This document shows, piece after piece, positions 21,453 through 29,544 of a stretch of DNA of 38,285 bases. The notes under the pieces were generated by a model, which had not been told where the DNA came from, searched no databases, and saw nothing but the letters and a program-made list of their open reading frames with translations. Source of the stretch: a bacterium (GTDB lineage: Bacteria > CAIWAD01); the NCBI GenBank assembly GCA_030429345.1, contig JAUIFJ010000031.1, forward strand, positions 1-38,285. The letters run 5' to 3'. The stretch's first letter is position 1, and every line of letters starts with the position of its first letter. The translations under genes and the position numbers were made by a program.

Positions 21453-23117
21453 ATGCCGAAGAAGATCCTGCTGCTGCTGGCCGCCATGCTGCTCATGGGC
21501 AGCAGCCAGCCCGCCGACCGCGACGAGTACATGGCCGAAATGCGCGAGAATCTGCAGCGCTTCCAGAAAGTCTACCAGCACCTGGTGTTCCGCTATGTGG
21601 ACCGCATCGACCCCGAAGCGACCATCGAGGCCGCGATCCGCGGCATGCTCGACGAGCTGGACCCCTACACCGACTACTTCATCGAAGAGGGCGCGCGCAA
21701 CCTGGAAGAGATGTCCCGCGGCGAGTACGGCGGCCTGGGCATGCAGGTCGGCCTGCGCGGCAGCACCAAGCGCCTGACGATCATCAGTCCCTTCGAGGGC
21801 ACCCCCGCCTGGCGCGCCGGCCTGCAGCCCGGCGACGTGATCGCCGAGGTCAACGGCGAATCGACCGACGGCAAGCCCCTGAGCGACGTGGTCAAGGTGA
21901 TGAAGGGCGAGCCGGGCACGGAGGTCACGATCTCCATCGACCGGCCCGGCTACGAGAGCAACCTGGTGTACACCCTGACCCGCGAGCTGATCGTGATCCA
22001 GGACCTGCAGTACGCGGCGATCATGGACGAGAAGCAGGGGCTGGGCTACCTGCGTCTCACGGGATTCAGCGGCAAGGCGACCGAGAGCATGCGCGAGGCG
22101 CTGCTCGAACTGAAGGAGCAGGGCCTGGAGAAGCTGGTGCTCGACCTGCGCGGCAATCCCGGCGGGCTGCTGCGCGAGGCCGTGGGCGTCGCCGACCTGC
22201 TGCTGCCGAAGGGCGCGAAGATCGTCGAGACCCGCGGCCGCAACGACCAGGTGCTGCGCGAGTATTACAGCGAGAACGATCCGCTCTTCGAGGGCGACCT
22301 GGTGGTGCTGATCAACAAGGGCTCGGCCTCGGCGAGCGAGATCGTCAGCGGCTGCATCCAGGACCATGACCGCGGCGTGATCGTCGGAGACAATTCCTAC
22401 GGCAAGGGCCTGGTCCAGAGCGTGCTCGACCTGGACGAGGAGAGCAAGGTCAAGCTGACAACAGCCAAGTACTACATCCCCTCCGGGCGCCTGATCCAGC
22501 GCATCGAGTACTTCCAGGACAATCCCGTCCTGCAGCACGACAGCACCGCGGCCCACGCGGATTCCCTGTATCACACCGGCTCCGGCCGGGTCGTGGTCAA
22601 CGGCCGCGGCATCGGCCCCGACCTGGCGGTCGAGCAGGAGAACTGGCCGCACTATGTCAGCGAGATCTGGCGCGCCGGCCACCTGGGCAATTTCCTCACC
22701 GATCGCGAGCGCGAGGGCGGGGGCCTGCCGAAGAAGGTCAACAAGCGCCTGCTGGAGGAATTCCACGACTACCTGGAGGACAAGGACTTCAGCTTCAAGC
22801 CCCGCGGCAGCAGCCAGATGGACGAGCTGGAGGAGATCGTCGAAGGCGAGAACTACAGCACGGAAGTCGCCGAAGCCCTGATCTCCCTGCGCCAGGTCCT
22901 GGAAGGCGACCCTGAAAGCCACTTCGAGGCCAACCGGGAATGGATCGAGCGCCTGCTGGAAGGGGAAATCCTCTCCCGGCGCGACGGTCCCGGCGAGCGT
23001 ACGGCCTACAACCTGGGCCACGACCCCCAGTACGAAAGCGCGGTCCACTTGCTGGACTCGCAGAGCGGCGACTACCGCAGCATGCTTCAGCCCTCGGCGA
23101 AGGCGGACGGCGAATAG
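21453..23117 (+). CDS. C-terminal processing protease, S41 CtpA/Prc type with PDZ domain
   Basis: A 554-residue envelope protease. The first 22 residues (MPKKILLLLAAMLLMGSSQPAD) are a signal sequence. Next are the N-terminal helical cap, with DELDPYTDYFIEE, the typical pre-PDZ segment; a PDZ domain (about 90-165, with GGLGMQVGL and LQPGDVIAEVNG); and the S41 core: LVLDLRGNPGGLL, then GSASASEIVSG with nucleophile Ser293, then DNSYGKGLVQ with Lys318, the Ser/Lys spacing of 25 seen in E. coli Prc. The last 170 residues form a helical C-terminal part. Such enzymes trim C-termini of periplasmic or lipid-anchored proteins and recognise them through the PDZ domain. The tag of its stop overlaps the next GTG start. 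Confidence 0.93.
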   Translation: MPKKILLLLAAMLLMGSSQPADRDEYMAEMRENLQRFQKVYQHLVFRYVDRIDPEATIEAAIRGMLDELDPYTDYFIEEGARNLEEMSRGEYGGLGMQVGLRGSTKRLTIISPFEGTPAWRAGLQPGDVIAEVNGESTDGKPLSDVVKVMKGEPGTEVTISIDRPGYESNLVYTLTRELIVIQDLQYAAIMDEKQGLGYLRLTGFSGKATESMREALLELKEQGLEKLVLDLRGNPGGLLREAVGVADLLLPKGAKIVETRGRNDQVLREYYSENDPLFEGDLVVLINKGSASASEIVSGCIQDHDRGVIVGDNSYGKGLVQSVLDLDEESKVKLTTAKYYIPSGRLIQRIEYFQDNPVLQHDSTAAHADSLYHTGSGRVVVNGRGIGPDLAVEQENWPHYVSEIWRAGHLGNFLTDREREGGGLPKKVNKRLLEEFHDYLEDKDFSFKPRGSSQMDELEEIVEGENYSTEVAEALISLRQVLEGDPESHFEANREWIERLLEGEILSRRDGPGERTAYNLGHDPQYESAVHLLDSQSGDYRSMLQPSAKADGE

Positions 23118-23785
23118 TGGCTTCGGCCCCGACCTCGCAGGTCTACTGCGACTTCGACGGCACGATCACCGAAGAGGACACCCTGGTCCTGCTGCTCGAT
23201 CGCTTCGGCCGGCCTCTGCCCGACGGCCGCGGCTGGCGGGTCATCGAGGACGATCCGCACATGCCGGAGCGCGAGAAGCTGCAGGCTGAAATGGACCTGC
23301 TGCAGGTCGAGTGGTCCGAAGCCCTGGCCTTTCTACGCGACAAGGTGCGCATTCGAGCGGGTTTTGACAGATTTGTTCGCTCGCTTGCGAAGAGCGGCGC
23401 GCCCATGCGGATTCTCTCCGGTGGATTCGTCGAGATCATCGAGGCCCTGCTGCCCGCGGAATGCCGGAAGCGCGTCCGGATCCACGCCAACTCGATCCAG
23501 GTCGAAGGGAAACGCTGGCGCGTGATTCCCGCAGGGACTCCGCGCATTCGCGGCCTCTGCAATCACTGCAAGAGCCATCACCTGGAAGAAGACCGGGAGC
23601 GGGTCGCCGTATACATCGGTGACGGCAGCACGGATTTCTGCCCCGCGCTCCGGGCGCAGCGCGTCTACGCCATCGACAGCCTAATGGAACACATGAAACG
23701 CCAGGGGCGGGAGGCCCGCCCCTTCAGGACATTCGACGGGATCGGGGCGGACCTGCGGAAGGACCCGCCGGCCCGCCCCCGCTAA
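23117..23785 (+). CDS. HAD-superfamily phosphatase (MtnX/SerB-like, HAD-IB)
   Basis: A 222-residue phosphatase. The GTG start lies in TAGTG, overlapping the protease stop. Motif I is VYCDFDGTIT, with nucleophile Asp12 and acid Asp14. Motif II is RILSGGF (about residue 95). Motif III and IV parts are near VYIGDGSTDFCPAL (about 160-173), the second metal-binding acidic run. The C1 cap of HAD-IB enzymes fits the 15-90 interval. Two likely roles are an MtnX-type phosphatase of the methionine-salvage pathway or a SerB-like phosphoserine phosphatase. The downstream neighbour makes cystathionine or homocysteine, so a sulfur-amino-acid role is possible but unproven. Confidence 0.8.
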   Translation: MASAPTSQVYCDFDGTITEEDTLVLLLDRFGRPLPDGRGWRVIEDDPHMPEREKLQAEMDLLQVEWSEALAFLRDKVRIRAGFDRFVRSLAKSGAPMRILSGGFVEIIEALLPAECRKRVRIHANSIQVEGKRWRVIPAGTPRIRGLCNHCKSHHLEEDRERVAVYIGDGSTDFCPALRAQRVYAIDSLMEHMKRQGREARPFRTFDGIGADLRKDPPARPR

Positions 23786-23800
23786 GCGGAAAGGCCCCTC

Positions 23801-24940
23801 ATGGGATTCAATACCAAGGCCATCCATGCCGGACAGCCTGCAGACCCGGCCACCGGATCGATCACGGTGCCGATCATCCAGACCTCGACCTTCGTGCAGG
23901 AAGGCATTGGTGAACACAAGGGCTGGGACTACACCCGGGCCGGCAATCCTACGCGGGACGCGGCGCAGCTCAACCTGGCGGCGCTGGAGAACGCGCGCTA
24001 CGGCCACCTCTTCTCCAGCGGCATGTCGGCGATCCACGCGCTGACCGCGCTGCTCAAGACCGGCGACCACGTGCTCTGCACGAGGGATGTATACGGCGGC
24101 ACCTGGCGCCTCTTCAGCAAAGTGCTCGAGCCCTTCGGCCTGTCCTTCGACTTCGTCGAGACGCATCACGTGGACAAGGTCCGCGCGGCGATCCGCCCGG
24201 AAACGAAGCTGCTCTTCGTCGAGACGCCGACCAACCCGCTGCTCAGCCTGACCGACATCCAGGCCATGGCGGAGATCGCGAAGGAGCACGACCTGGTGCT
24301 GGTGGTCGACAACACCTTTATGTCGCCCTTCTTCCAGAATCCCCTCGACCTGGGCGCGGACATCGTGATGCACAGCTGCACCAAGTACATCCTAGGACAC
24401 AGCGACATGATCGCCGGCTTCCTGGCGACCAATGACGCCGCGATCTCGGAGAAACTGGCCTTCATGCAGAAGTGCACGGGCGCGCTGCCTTCCCCCATGG
24501 ATTCCTTCCTCATCATGCGCAGCACCAAGACCCTGGGCGTGCGCATGGAACGGCACTACACCAACGCCATGCAGATCGCCCTCTACCTGAACGAGCACAA
24601 GAAGGTGCGGAAGGTGCACTACCCGGGCCTGCCCTCTCATCCCCATCACGAGCTGGGCAGTCGGCAGATGCGCGGTTTCGGCGGCATGATCTCCATCGAG
24701 ATGGAGCACTACGAGGCGGCGCAGGCCCTGGCGACGCACATGCGCTACATCCGCCTGGCGGAGAGCCTGGGCGGTGTCGAAAGCCTGGTCAACCATCCTG
24801 CCGGCATGACTCACGCCAGCGTCCCGAAGGAGCAGCGCGAGGCCTACGGCCTGAAGGACAGCCTGCTGCGCCTCTCGATCGGCATCGAGGACCTGGACGA
24901 CCTGCTCGAAGACCTCGAACAAGGCCTGGCCGGGGTGTAG
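23801..24940 (+). CDS. PLP-dependent trans-sulfuration enzyme (cystathionine gamma-synthase/lyase family)
   Basis: A 379-residue fold-type-I PLP enzyme. Family markers: FNTKAIHAGQP at the N-terminus, WDYTRAGNPTRDAAQLNLAALE (substrate and PLP phosphate), FSSGMSAIHALTALLKTGDHVL, DVYGGTWRLF, VVDNTFMSPF and HSCTKYILGHSD, where the Schiff-base lysine is Lys195. The C-terminal half has GFGGMISIEM and SLGGVESLVNHPAGMTHASVPKEQR with the catalytic Arg region. Whether it is MetB (cystathionine synthase), MetC-like, a gamma-lyase or MetY-like cannot be settled from sequence; the motif set fits MetB/cystathionine gamma-lyase best. It ends exactly where the large palindromic element starts. Confidence 0.88.
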   Translation: MGFNTKAIHAGQPADPATGSITVPIIQTSTFVQEGIGEHKGWDYTRAGNPTRDAAQLNLAALENARYGHLFSSGMSAIHALTALLKTGDHVLCTRDVYGGTWRLFSKVLEPFGLSFDFVETHHVDKVRAAIRPETKLLFVETPTNPLLSLTDIQAMAEIAKEHDLVLVVDNTFMSPFFQNPLDLGADIVMHSCTKYILGHSDMIAGFLATNDAAISEKLAFMQKCTGALPSPMDSFLIMRSTKTLGVRMERHYTNAMQIALYLNEHKKVRKVHYPGLPSHPHHELGSRQMRGFGGMISIEMEHYEAAQALATHMRYIRLAESLGGVESLVNHPAGMTHASVPKEQREAYGLKDSLLRLSIGIEDLDDLLEDLEQGLAGV

Positions 24941-25076
24941 AAGAACTCGCACGGAGGGCACGGAGAAGACAGGGGCCACAGAGAACTCAAAGGGGTGTGA
25001 TTCATTGAATCACACCCCTTTTATCATTCTCTTCTCCGAGCTCTCCGTCTTCTCCGTGCCCTCCGTGCGAGTTCTT
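24941..25076. repeat. 136-bp palindromic element with 30-bp perfect arms
   Basis: The 30 bases 24941-24970 are the exact reverse complement of 25047-25076. The arms are built around a CACGGAGGGCACGGAG core like dispersed palindromic repeats I recall from other bacteria. Between them, a second perfect palindrome at 24989-25021 has a 16-base stem with a single central T. The left arm starts on the first base after the metB-type gene's TAG, and the right arm ends inside the TTA (TAA stop) of the facing membrane-protein gene, so the element fills the space between two converging stops. No open reading frame lies inside. Confidence 0.9.
24989..25022. terminator. bidirectional terminator inside the palindromic element
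   Basis: Arms AAAGGGGTGTGATTCA and TGAATCACACCCCTTT (16 bases, perfect) flank one T. A run of Ts follows on the plus strand (TTTT across the arm end), and on the minus strand the arm also ends in TTT. It lies between converging genes and should stop transcription from both. Confidence 0.85.
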
Positions 25077-25518
25077 ATTTCTTATAGAACAACGGTCGGC
25101 GGCGCCAGAGGTAGAGGAGGATGAGGGCCGCGACCAGGAAGGCCCAGGCGGTCTGGACCAGGTAGATGCCGCTCAGCGTGCCCAGGTCCGCTTCCGGCCC
25201 CAGGACGGCCTGGTGATGGGGCATGGCCTGTTCCCGGCCGAAGAGGAAGCCGGCGAAATTCCAGAGGGCCAGCGTAACACAGAAGGCCTGCCACCACAGG
25301 GTCAGGCGGTAGGCCAGGGGCGTCGGTCTGAGCAGCGCGACGACGACAGCCAGCGCGAAGACGGCCTGCAAGGCATGATACAGCGTCGCCCGAGCGCCCT
25401 CCAGCAGCAGGGAGCCGCTGAGAACGGGATCGCTGATGCCGAATAGATGGCGTACTACATGATAGGCCGCCCAGGCGGCAATCAGCAGCAGGCCCGGATC
25501 CGGGCGGCGTTGGGTCAC
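25075..25518 (-). CDS. small four-helix membrane protein of unknown function
   Basis: A 147-residue protein from the GTG at 25518, chosen because CAGGAC lies six bases upstream and the upstream in-frame ATG at 25563 lies in the second palindromic element. Four hydrophobic segments are clear: about residues 8-20, 37-54, 62-80 and 115-137. The loop after the third holds FLFGREQAMPHH and GPEADLGTLSGI. The end is basic (LWRRRPLFYKK), so the C-terminus is probably cytoplasmic. I do not recognise the family. It is the only gene between the two palindromic elements. Confidence 0.7.
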   Translation of the reverse strand: MTQRRPDPGLLLIAAWAAYHVVRHLFGISDPVLSGSLLLEGARATLYHALQAVFALAVVVALLRPTPLAYRLTLWWQAFCVTLALWNFAGFLFGREQAMPHHQAVLGPEADLGTLSGIYLVQTAWAFLVAALILLYLWRRRPLFYKK

Positions 25519-25542
25519 GGATTGTCCTGATTCAAAAAGAGG

Positions 25543-25687
25543 CTCGCGCAAAGACACAGGCACGCGAAGAGCGGCCTTCAGGAATGATACGAAATCCTGG
25601 CAAGCCTAGCTGATCACCGGCAAAGCCCGGTCACACGAACACCCCACAAACCTCCGCGCTCTCCGCGCCCCCGCGTCTCTGCGCGAG
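25543..25687. repeat. second palindromic element with imperfect arms
   Basis: The left arm 25543-25574 and right arm about 25654-25687 are inverted and match at about 80% with a few gaps (cores CTCGCGCA..AGAC..CGCG..AGAGCG). The right arm resembles the dispersed CTCCGCG..TCTCTGCGCGAG repeats of other genomes. The right arm lies nine bases beyond the beta-propeller gene's stop. The 79 bases between hold no clear gene. It differs in sequence from the element at 24941 but has the same architecture. Confidence 0.7.
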
Positions 25688-25695
25688 GTCTTTCG

Positions 25696-26793
25696 TCAGG
25701 CCTTGGCGAAGCGGCAGCTGTAGATCGGCGGCAGGCCGCGGCCCAGGTCCTGCCAGTTCTCGCCGCGATCGTCGCTGGTGAAGGCGTTGCCGGTGGTCGT
25801 CCCGAAGACCAGGCTCCTGTCCGCCACATCCAGGGCATGGCGGTAGGCGATGTCGTAGCAGTTCTCCTGCGGCAGGCCGCTGCGCTGTTCCTTCCAGCTG
25901 CGGCCGCCATCGTCCGTGCGGCAGACGACCAGGGCCCCGTCGATCGCCATGCGCTCCATGTCGCTCTTCGCCGGCACGACCCAGGCCACTTCCGGGCAAT
26001 GGGGATCGACGGCGACAGCGAAACCGAAATGAGCCGTCTGGCCGGCCTTGCTGACCAGCTTCCAGTTGGCGCAGCCGTCGGTGCTGTAGTAGATGCCGCA
26101 GTGGTTCTGCTGCCAGAAGGTCTGCGGATCTCCTTCGGCCATGGCGATGAAATGCGGATCCTGGCCCACTTCGGCGTCGGCGTCGGGGAGGAACTCGGCG
26201 CTCATGCCCTTGTTGCGCGGCGCCCAGCTCTCGCCGCCATCCCTGCTCTCGAAGACGCCGGCGCAGCTGACGGCAATGAAGAGGTGCCGCGCGTCCCGCG
26301 GATCGACGACGATCGAGTGGATGCCCGCCGTATCACGCCCTCCGCCGAACCACTTCCCCTCCTTGCGGCTGGGATGGTCCCAGAGCGCCCGCACCAGTTC
26401 GAAGGAGTCGCCGCGATCATGGCTCACGAAAAGGCCGCCGGGCTCCGTGCCGACATAGAGCGTGTCCGGCTGCGAGGCGTGCCCCGGCTGGATCACCCAG
26501 AGGTAGCGCAGGGTCGCCGGCTGGCCCTCCTTGATCATTTCGCCTTCCGGGTAGGTCGGCGCGGGCACTTCCTCCCAGGTCTGGCCCCAGTCCGCGCTGC
26601 GGGACAGTTTCTGGCCCCAGTGCCCGTGATCCTGGGCCGCCCAGAGCAGCCCGGTCCGAGGATCGTGGCAGGCGTAGGCAATGGCCACTCCGGTGAAGCT
26701 GTGATTCACCAGCTTCCAGCCGGCTCCATCGCGGCCATAGATCATCAGTCCTTTCCGTGTGCCCAGCAGCAGGCGGTCGGCGCAGTCTTTCAT
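25696..26793 (-). CDS. BNR/VPS10-type beta-propeller protein
   Basis: A 365-residue propeller protein without signal peptide. It shows several Asp-box or BNR-like turns, each a Ser-x-Asp-x-Gly-x-x-Trp pattern: SRSADWGQTWEE (about residue 66), SHDRGDSFEL, SRDGGESWAP (about 190), STDGCANWKL, RTDDGGRSWKE and TSDDRGENWQD. The seven-bladed fold of sialidase-like and photosystem-assembly proteins is likely. Annotators often call such proteins exo-alpha-sialidase; I see no sialidase catalytic set, so a binding or assembly role is as likely. Its stop follows 51 bases after, and its start lies near, the MoaD-like gene on the same strand; I recall this pairing recurring in other genomes. Confidence 0.78.
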   Translation of the reverse strand: MKDCADRLLLGTRKGLMIYGRDGAGWKLVNHSFTGVAIAYACHDPRTGLLWAAQDHGHWGQKLSRSADWGQTWEEVPAPTYPEGEMIKEGQPATLRYLWVIQPGHASQPDTLYVGTEPGGLFVSHDRGDSFELVRALWDHPSRKEGKWFGGGRDTAGIHSIVVDPRDARHLFIAVSCAGVFESRDGGESWAPRNKGMSAEFLPDADAEVGQDPHFIAMAEGDPQTFWQQNHCGIYYSTDGCANWKLVSKAGQTAHFGFAVAVDPHCPEVAWVVPAKSDMERMAIDGALVVCRTDDGGRSWKEQRSGLPQENCYDIAYRHALDVADRSLVFGTTTGNAFTSDDRGENWQDLGRGLPPIYSCRFAKA

Positions 26794-26844
26794 GGGGTTC
26801 CTCCGGCTGTGTGTGACGCAATCATGGAGACGACATCCGGCGGA

Positions 26845-27117
26845 TCAGCCGCCGGAAAGAGCCTGGAATACGTGTACTTCATCGCCGGGAGAAAGGGGAT
26901 CCCCCAGGGCCTCGCGGTCCTGGAGCATTTCCCGGTTGACGAAAATGTTGACATGCTGCCGCAGGGAGCCGCGCTCGTCGACAATATAGCCGGCCAGGCC
27001 GGGAAAGCGGCCTTCGAGCTCGCGGACGAGGGAGGCCACGTCGGGAGCGTCGATCTCCTGCGGGACCAGATCCGGAAACCAGCGTTTCAGATGCGCCGTG
27101 AACTGCACGGAAACCAT
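26845..27117 (-). CDS. MoaD/ThiS-family sulfur-carrier-like protein
   Basis: A 90-residue ubiquitin-fold protein. The start ATG at 27117 was chosen by length and fold. Features: VQFTAHLKRWFP at the N-terminus, a long helix VASLVRELEGRFPGLAGYI, then FVNREMLQDREALGDPLSPGDEVHVFQALSGG. The C-terminal Gly-Gly is the end at which MoaD and ThiS are adenylated and thiocarboxylated, so it can serve as a sulfur carrier if an E1-like enzyme (MoeB/ThiF) exists elsewhere. No molybdopterin or thiamine genes are nearby. It lies upstream of the beta-propeller gene on the same strand, separated by 51 bases. Confidence 0.83.
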   Translation of the reverse strand: MVSVQFTAHLKRWFPDLVPQEIDAPDVASLVRELEGRFPGLAGYIVDERGSLRQHVNIFVNREMLQDREALGDPLSPGDEVHVFQALSGG

Positions 27118-27175
27118 GGGGTACTCCTGCTGTGTGGAGAGGAAATCTAGTGAGGGCCGGCCCGCGGGAAAAGAC

Positions 27176-28189
27176 TCAATCGCCGCTCCGGAAATCGGCC
27201 AGAGCGGCCAGCAGTTCCGCTTCCCGCTCCGGGCCCAGGCCCGGCTGGCGGGGATCGCTGCCCCGCTCGAAGGCGGCCGAACGGGCCAGCGACCACTCCA
27301 GTGTCGCGGCAATCGTGTCCTCCACGCCTCGGCGCTCCAGGCCCAGGCCATGGGCGCGGGCGGCGTCCACCGTGCTGAAGCCCTTCATCGAGGCGGGCAC
27401 CCAGAGCGGCATGTTGTGATAGGCGCTGACCTCGTGCTCCTGCAGGAACTCTTCCGGCGCCCAGGCCAGGCTCGCCTTGCTGCCGGAGGCCGCGCGGCAG
27501 TGTTCAAGGAAATCGCCGAAGCCAAGCCGCCCCTGCGGACCGACCGTGTGACACAGGAGGTCCTGCCCGCCCTCCAGGCACAGCCGGGAGAAATTGGCCA
27601 GGTCGCGCACATCGAGGAACTGCAGCGGATGATCGGGCGCGCCCGGAGCGAGCACCTCTCCGCCTTCGCGCATGCGGCGCACCCAGTAGGTGAAACGGCC
27701 CGTAGGATCCCAGGGCCCGCAGATCAGTCCCGGGCGGAGGATCTGTGTTACGCCGGGCCAGCTCCCGGAGAGCGCGCGCTCGCAGAGCACCTTCAGGCCG
27801 CCGTAGTTCGAGGCGTCCACGGTCTCCGCGTCGGGATCCGTCCCCTCGTGGACCGGATCATCCTCGCGGATCCCCTCCTTCCCGCCCTCGCTGTATACGC
27901 TGACCGTCGAGATCAGCTGATAGATCCCCGCCCGTCCGCTGAAGGCGCGGACCGCCGCCTCCACCTGGCGCGGGAAGTAGGCGCAGGTATCGACGATGGC
28001 GTCGAAGCTCCGGCCATCGAGCGCGGCAAAGCCCTCGTTGCGGTCGCCCGTCACACGCTCGACCTCCGGCAGCCCTTCCGCGGGACTGTTGCCGCGGTTG
28101 AAGAGCGTCACCTCGTGACCGCCCTCGTGCAGCCGATCCAGGATCCACCGTCCGACAAAAACCGTTCCTCCCAGTATCAGGACCTTCAT
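27176..28189 (-). CDS. NAD-dependent epimerase/dehydratase (extended SDR)
   Basis: A 337-residue Rossmann enzyme. The N-terminal GGTVFVGRWI (residues 7-16) is the variant dinucleotide-binding loop seen in SDRs of the GGTxFVG type. NRGNSPAEG follows, with Arg near the second strand end that may favour NADP. The catalytic block is STVSVYSEGG with DASNYGGLK, where Tyr-x-x-x-Lys appears. LRPGLICGPWDPTGRFTYWV is the substrate loop. The substrate is likely a nucleotide sugar or another hydroxy compound; no specific one can be named. A strong AGGAGA site precedes the start. It is a monocistronic-looking gene diverging from the M48 protease. Confidence 0.82.
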   Translation of the reverse strand: MKVLILGGTVFVGRWILDRLHEGGHEVTLFNRGNSPAEGLPEVERVTGDRNEGFAALDGRSFDAIVDTCAYFPRQVEAAVRAFSGRAGIYQLISTVSVYSEGGKEGIREDDPVHEGTDPDAETVDASNYGGLKVLCERALSGSWPGVTQILRPGLICGPWDPTGRFTYWVRRMREGGEVLAPGAPDHPLQFLDVRDLANFSRLCLEGGQDLLCHTVGPQGRLGFGDFLEHCRAASGSKASLAWAPEEFLQEHEVSAYHNMPLWVPASMKGFSTVDAARAHGLGLERRGVEDTIAATLEWSLARSAAFERGSDPRQPGLGPEREAELLAALADFRSGD

Positions 28190-28287
28190 GCGATCTCCTT
28201 TTCTTCGCGGGACACCCGCCGGCCGGGTTCGTGTCCGGCGTCCGCTTGTTATGCTGTTCGTGTCGTGTACCAGTCCAGGGAGTTCCC

Positions 28288-29544
28288 ATGACCGCCGAGA
28301 CCCTTGCCCGCCTGATCCTCGTCCTGCTTTGCGCCGAGTTCCTGCTCGAGCGCCTGGCGGCCCTGCTCACCGAACGTCGCCGCCACCGGCCCATGCCGGA
28401 AGAGTTCCGCGACCGGATCACGGAGGAAGAGTACGACAAGTCGCGTCGCTACGGGAGCGCGCGCCACGGCCTGGGTCGCCTGCGCGCCGTGGTCAGCCTG
28501 GCGGCGCTTCTGCTCTTCTGGCAGTGGGGCGGCTTTCCCTGGCTGCAGGAGACCGTTGCGGGCATCAGCAGTCACTGGCTTTGGCAGGGGCTGCTCTTTC
28601 TCGGCCTGCTCAGCCTGGGGCAGCAGGTCCTCGACCTGCCCTTCGACCTGGTTCAGACCTTCCGCATCGACCAGCGTTTCGGCATGAACACCACGACGGC
28701 GGCAACCTTCCTTTCCGACCGGCTGAAAGGCCTGCTGCTGATGCTGCTCATCGGGGCGCCCGTGCTGGGCGGCGTGCTGGCCTGCTTCCGCCTGCTGGGA
28801 GAGTCCGCCTGGCTCTGGGGCTGGCTGGTGCTGGGCAGCTTCACTTTGCTGCTGGCCTATGTGGCTCCGACCTGGATCCTGCCGCTTTTCAACCGCTTCG
28901 AGCCCCTGCCCGATGGCGAGCTGCGCAGCTCGCTGCTCGAACTGGCCCGCGAAGCCGGCTTTCCGGTCTCGGAGATCCTGGTCGCCGACGGCAGCCGGCG
29001 CAGCCGCATGTCCAACGCCTATCTCGCCGGCTTCGGCGCGCGCCGCAGGATCGTGCTCTACGACACCCTGCTCGACAGCCAGGGACACGAGGAGATCCGC
29101 AGCGTGCTGGCCCACGAACTGGGGCACTTCCGGCTGGGACACATCCGGCAGCGGCTGCTGCTCTCGCTGGGCAGCATGGGCCTGCTGCTCTACCTCTTCT
29201 CACTCGGCGTGAGCCACCCGACGCTGGCCGCCGCCTTCGGCATGAACGATGCCCAGCTGCACGCCGGCTTCGCCTTCTGCATGATCCTCTTCGGTCCGGT
29301 GAACCTGCTGCTCGGCGTGATCCAGAACGCCGTCTCACGGCGTCACGAGTACCAGGCCGACGCCTTTGCCGCCGGGCTGATCCGCAACGGGGACACGCTG
29401 GTCTCGGCGCTGAAGACCCTCTACCGGGAGAACCTGGCCACGCTGGACCTGCACCCGCTGGCGGAAGTGCTCCATGCCGATCATCCCGCCGCGCTGAACC
29501 GCATTCGCGCCCTGCGGGCCGTGGACGCTCAGGCCCAGGCGTAG
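28288..29544 (+). CDS. M48-family (Ste24/CAAX-prenyl-protease-1-like) membrane metallopeptidase
   Basis: A 418-residue integral membrane protease. Helices lie near residues 5-20, 72-90, 98-115, 150-175, 180-205 and after the catalytic core (about 290-310, 325-345). The zinc site is HELGH (His276, Glu277, His280), and the third ligand is Glu354 in RRHEYQADAFA. The order of helices and the LFNRFEPLPDGELR segment fit the Ste24 group, not the shorter HtpX heat-shock group. In bacteria such enzymes degrade or process damaged membrane proteins. The ATG at 28288 follows CAGGGA. Its last 16 bases overlap, tail to tail, the cyclase gene on the other strand. Confidence 0.9.
   Translation: MTAETLARLILVLLCAEFLLERLAALLTERRRHRPMPEEFRDRITEEEYDKSRRYGSARHGLGRLRAVVSLAALLLFWQWGGFPWLQETVAGISSHWLWQGLLFLGLLSLGQQVLDLPFDLVQTFRIDQRFGMNTTTAATFLSDRLKGLLLMLLIGAPVLGGVLACFRLLGESAWLWGWLVLGSFTLLLAYVAPTWILPLFNRFEPLPDGELRSSLLELAREAGFPVSEILVADGSRRSRMSNAYLAGFGARRRIVLYDTLLDSQGHEEIRSVLAHELGHFRLGHIRQRLLLSLGSMGLLLYLFSLGVSHPTLAAAFGMNDAQLHAGFAFCMILFGPVNLLLGVIQNAVSRRHEYQADAFAAGLIRNGDTLVSALKTLYRENLATLDLHPLAEVLHADHPAALNRIRALRAVDAQAQA

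Noticed and set aside
20757-23048. 763-codon minus-strand open frame
   Set aside because: It lies opposite tmk and the CtpA-type protease, both with full catalytic motifs. The reverse frame is rich in Ala, Gly, Val, Leu, Gln and Arg with no recognisable pattern.
25696-26793. True sialidase (exo-alpha-sialidase)
   Set aside because: The Asp-box turns are there, but the arginine triad and Tyr/Glu pair of sialidases cannot be placed, and there is no signal peptide.
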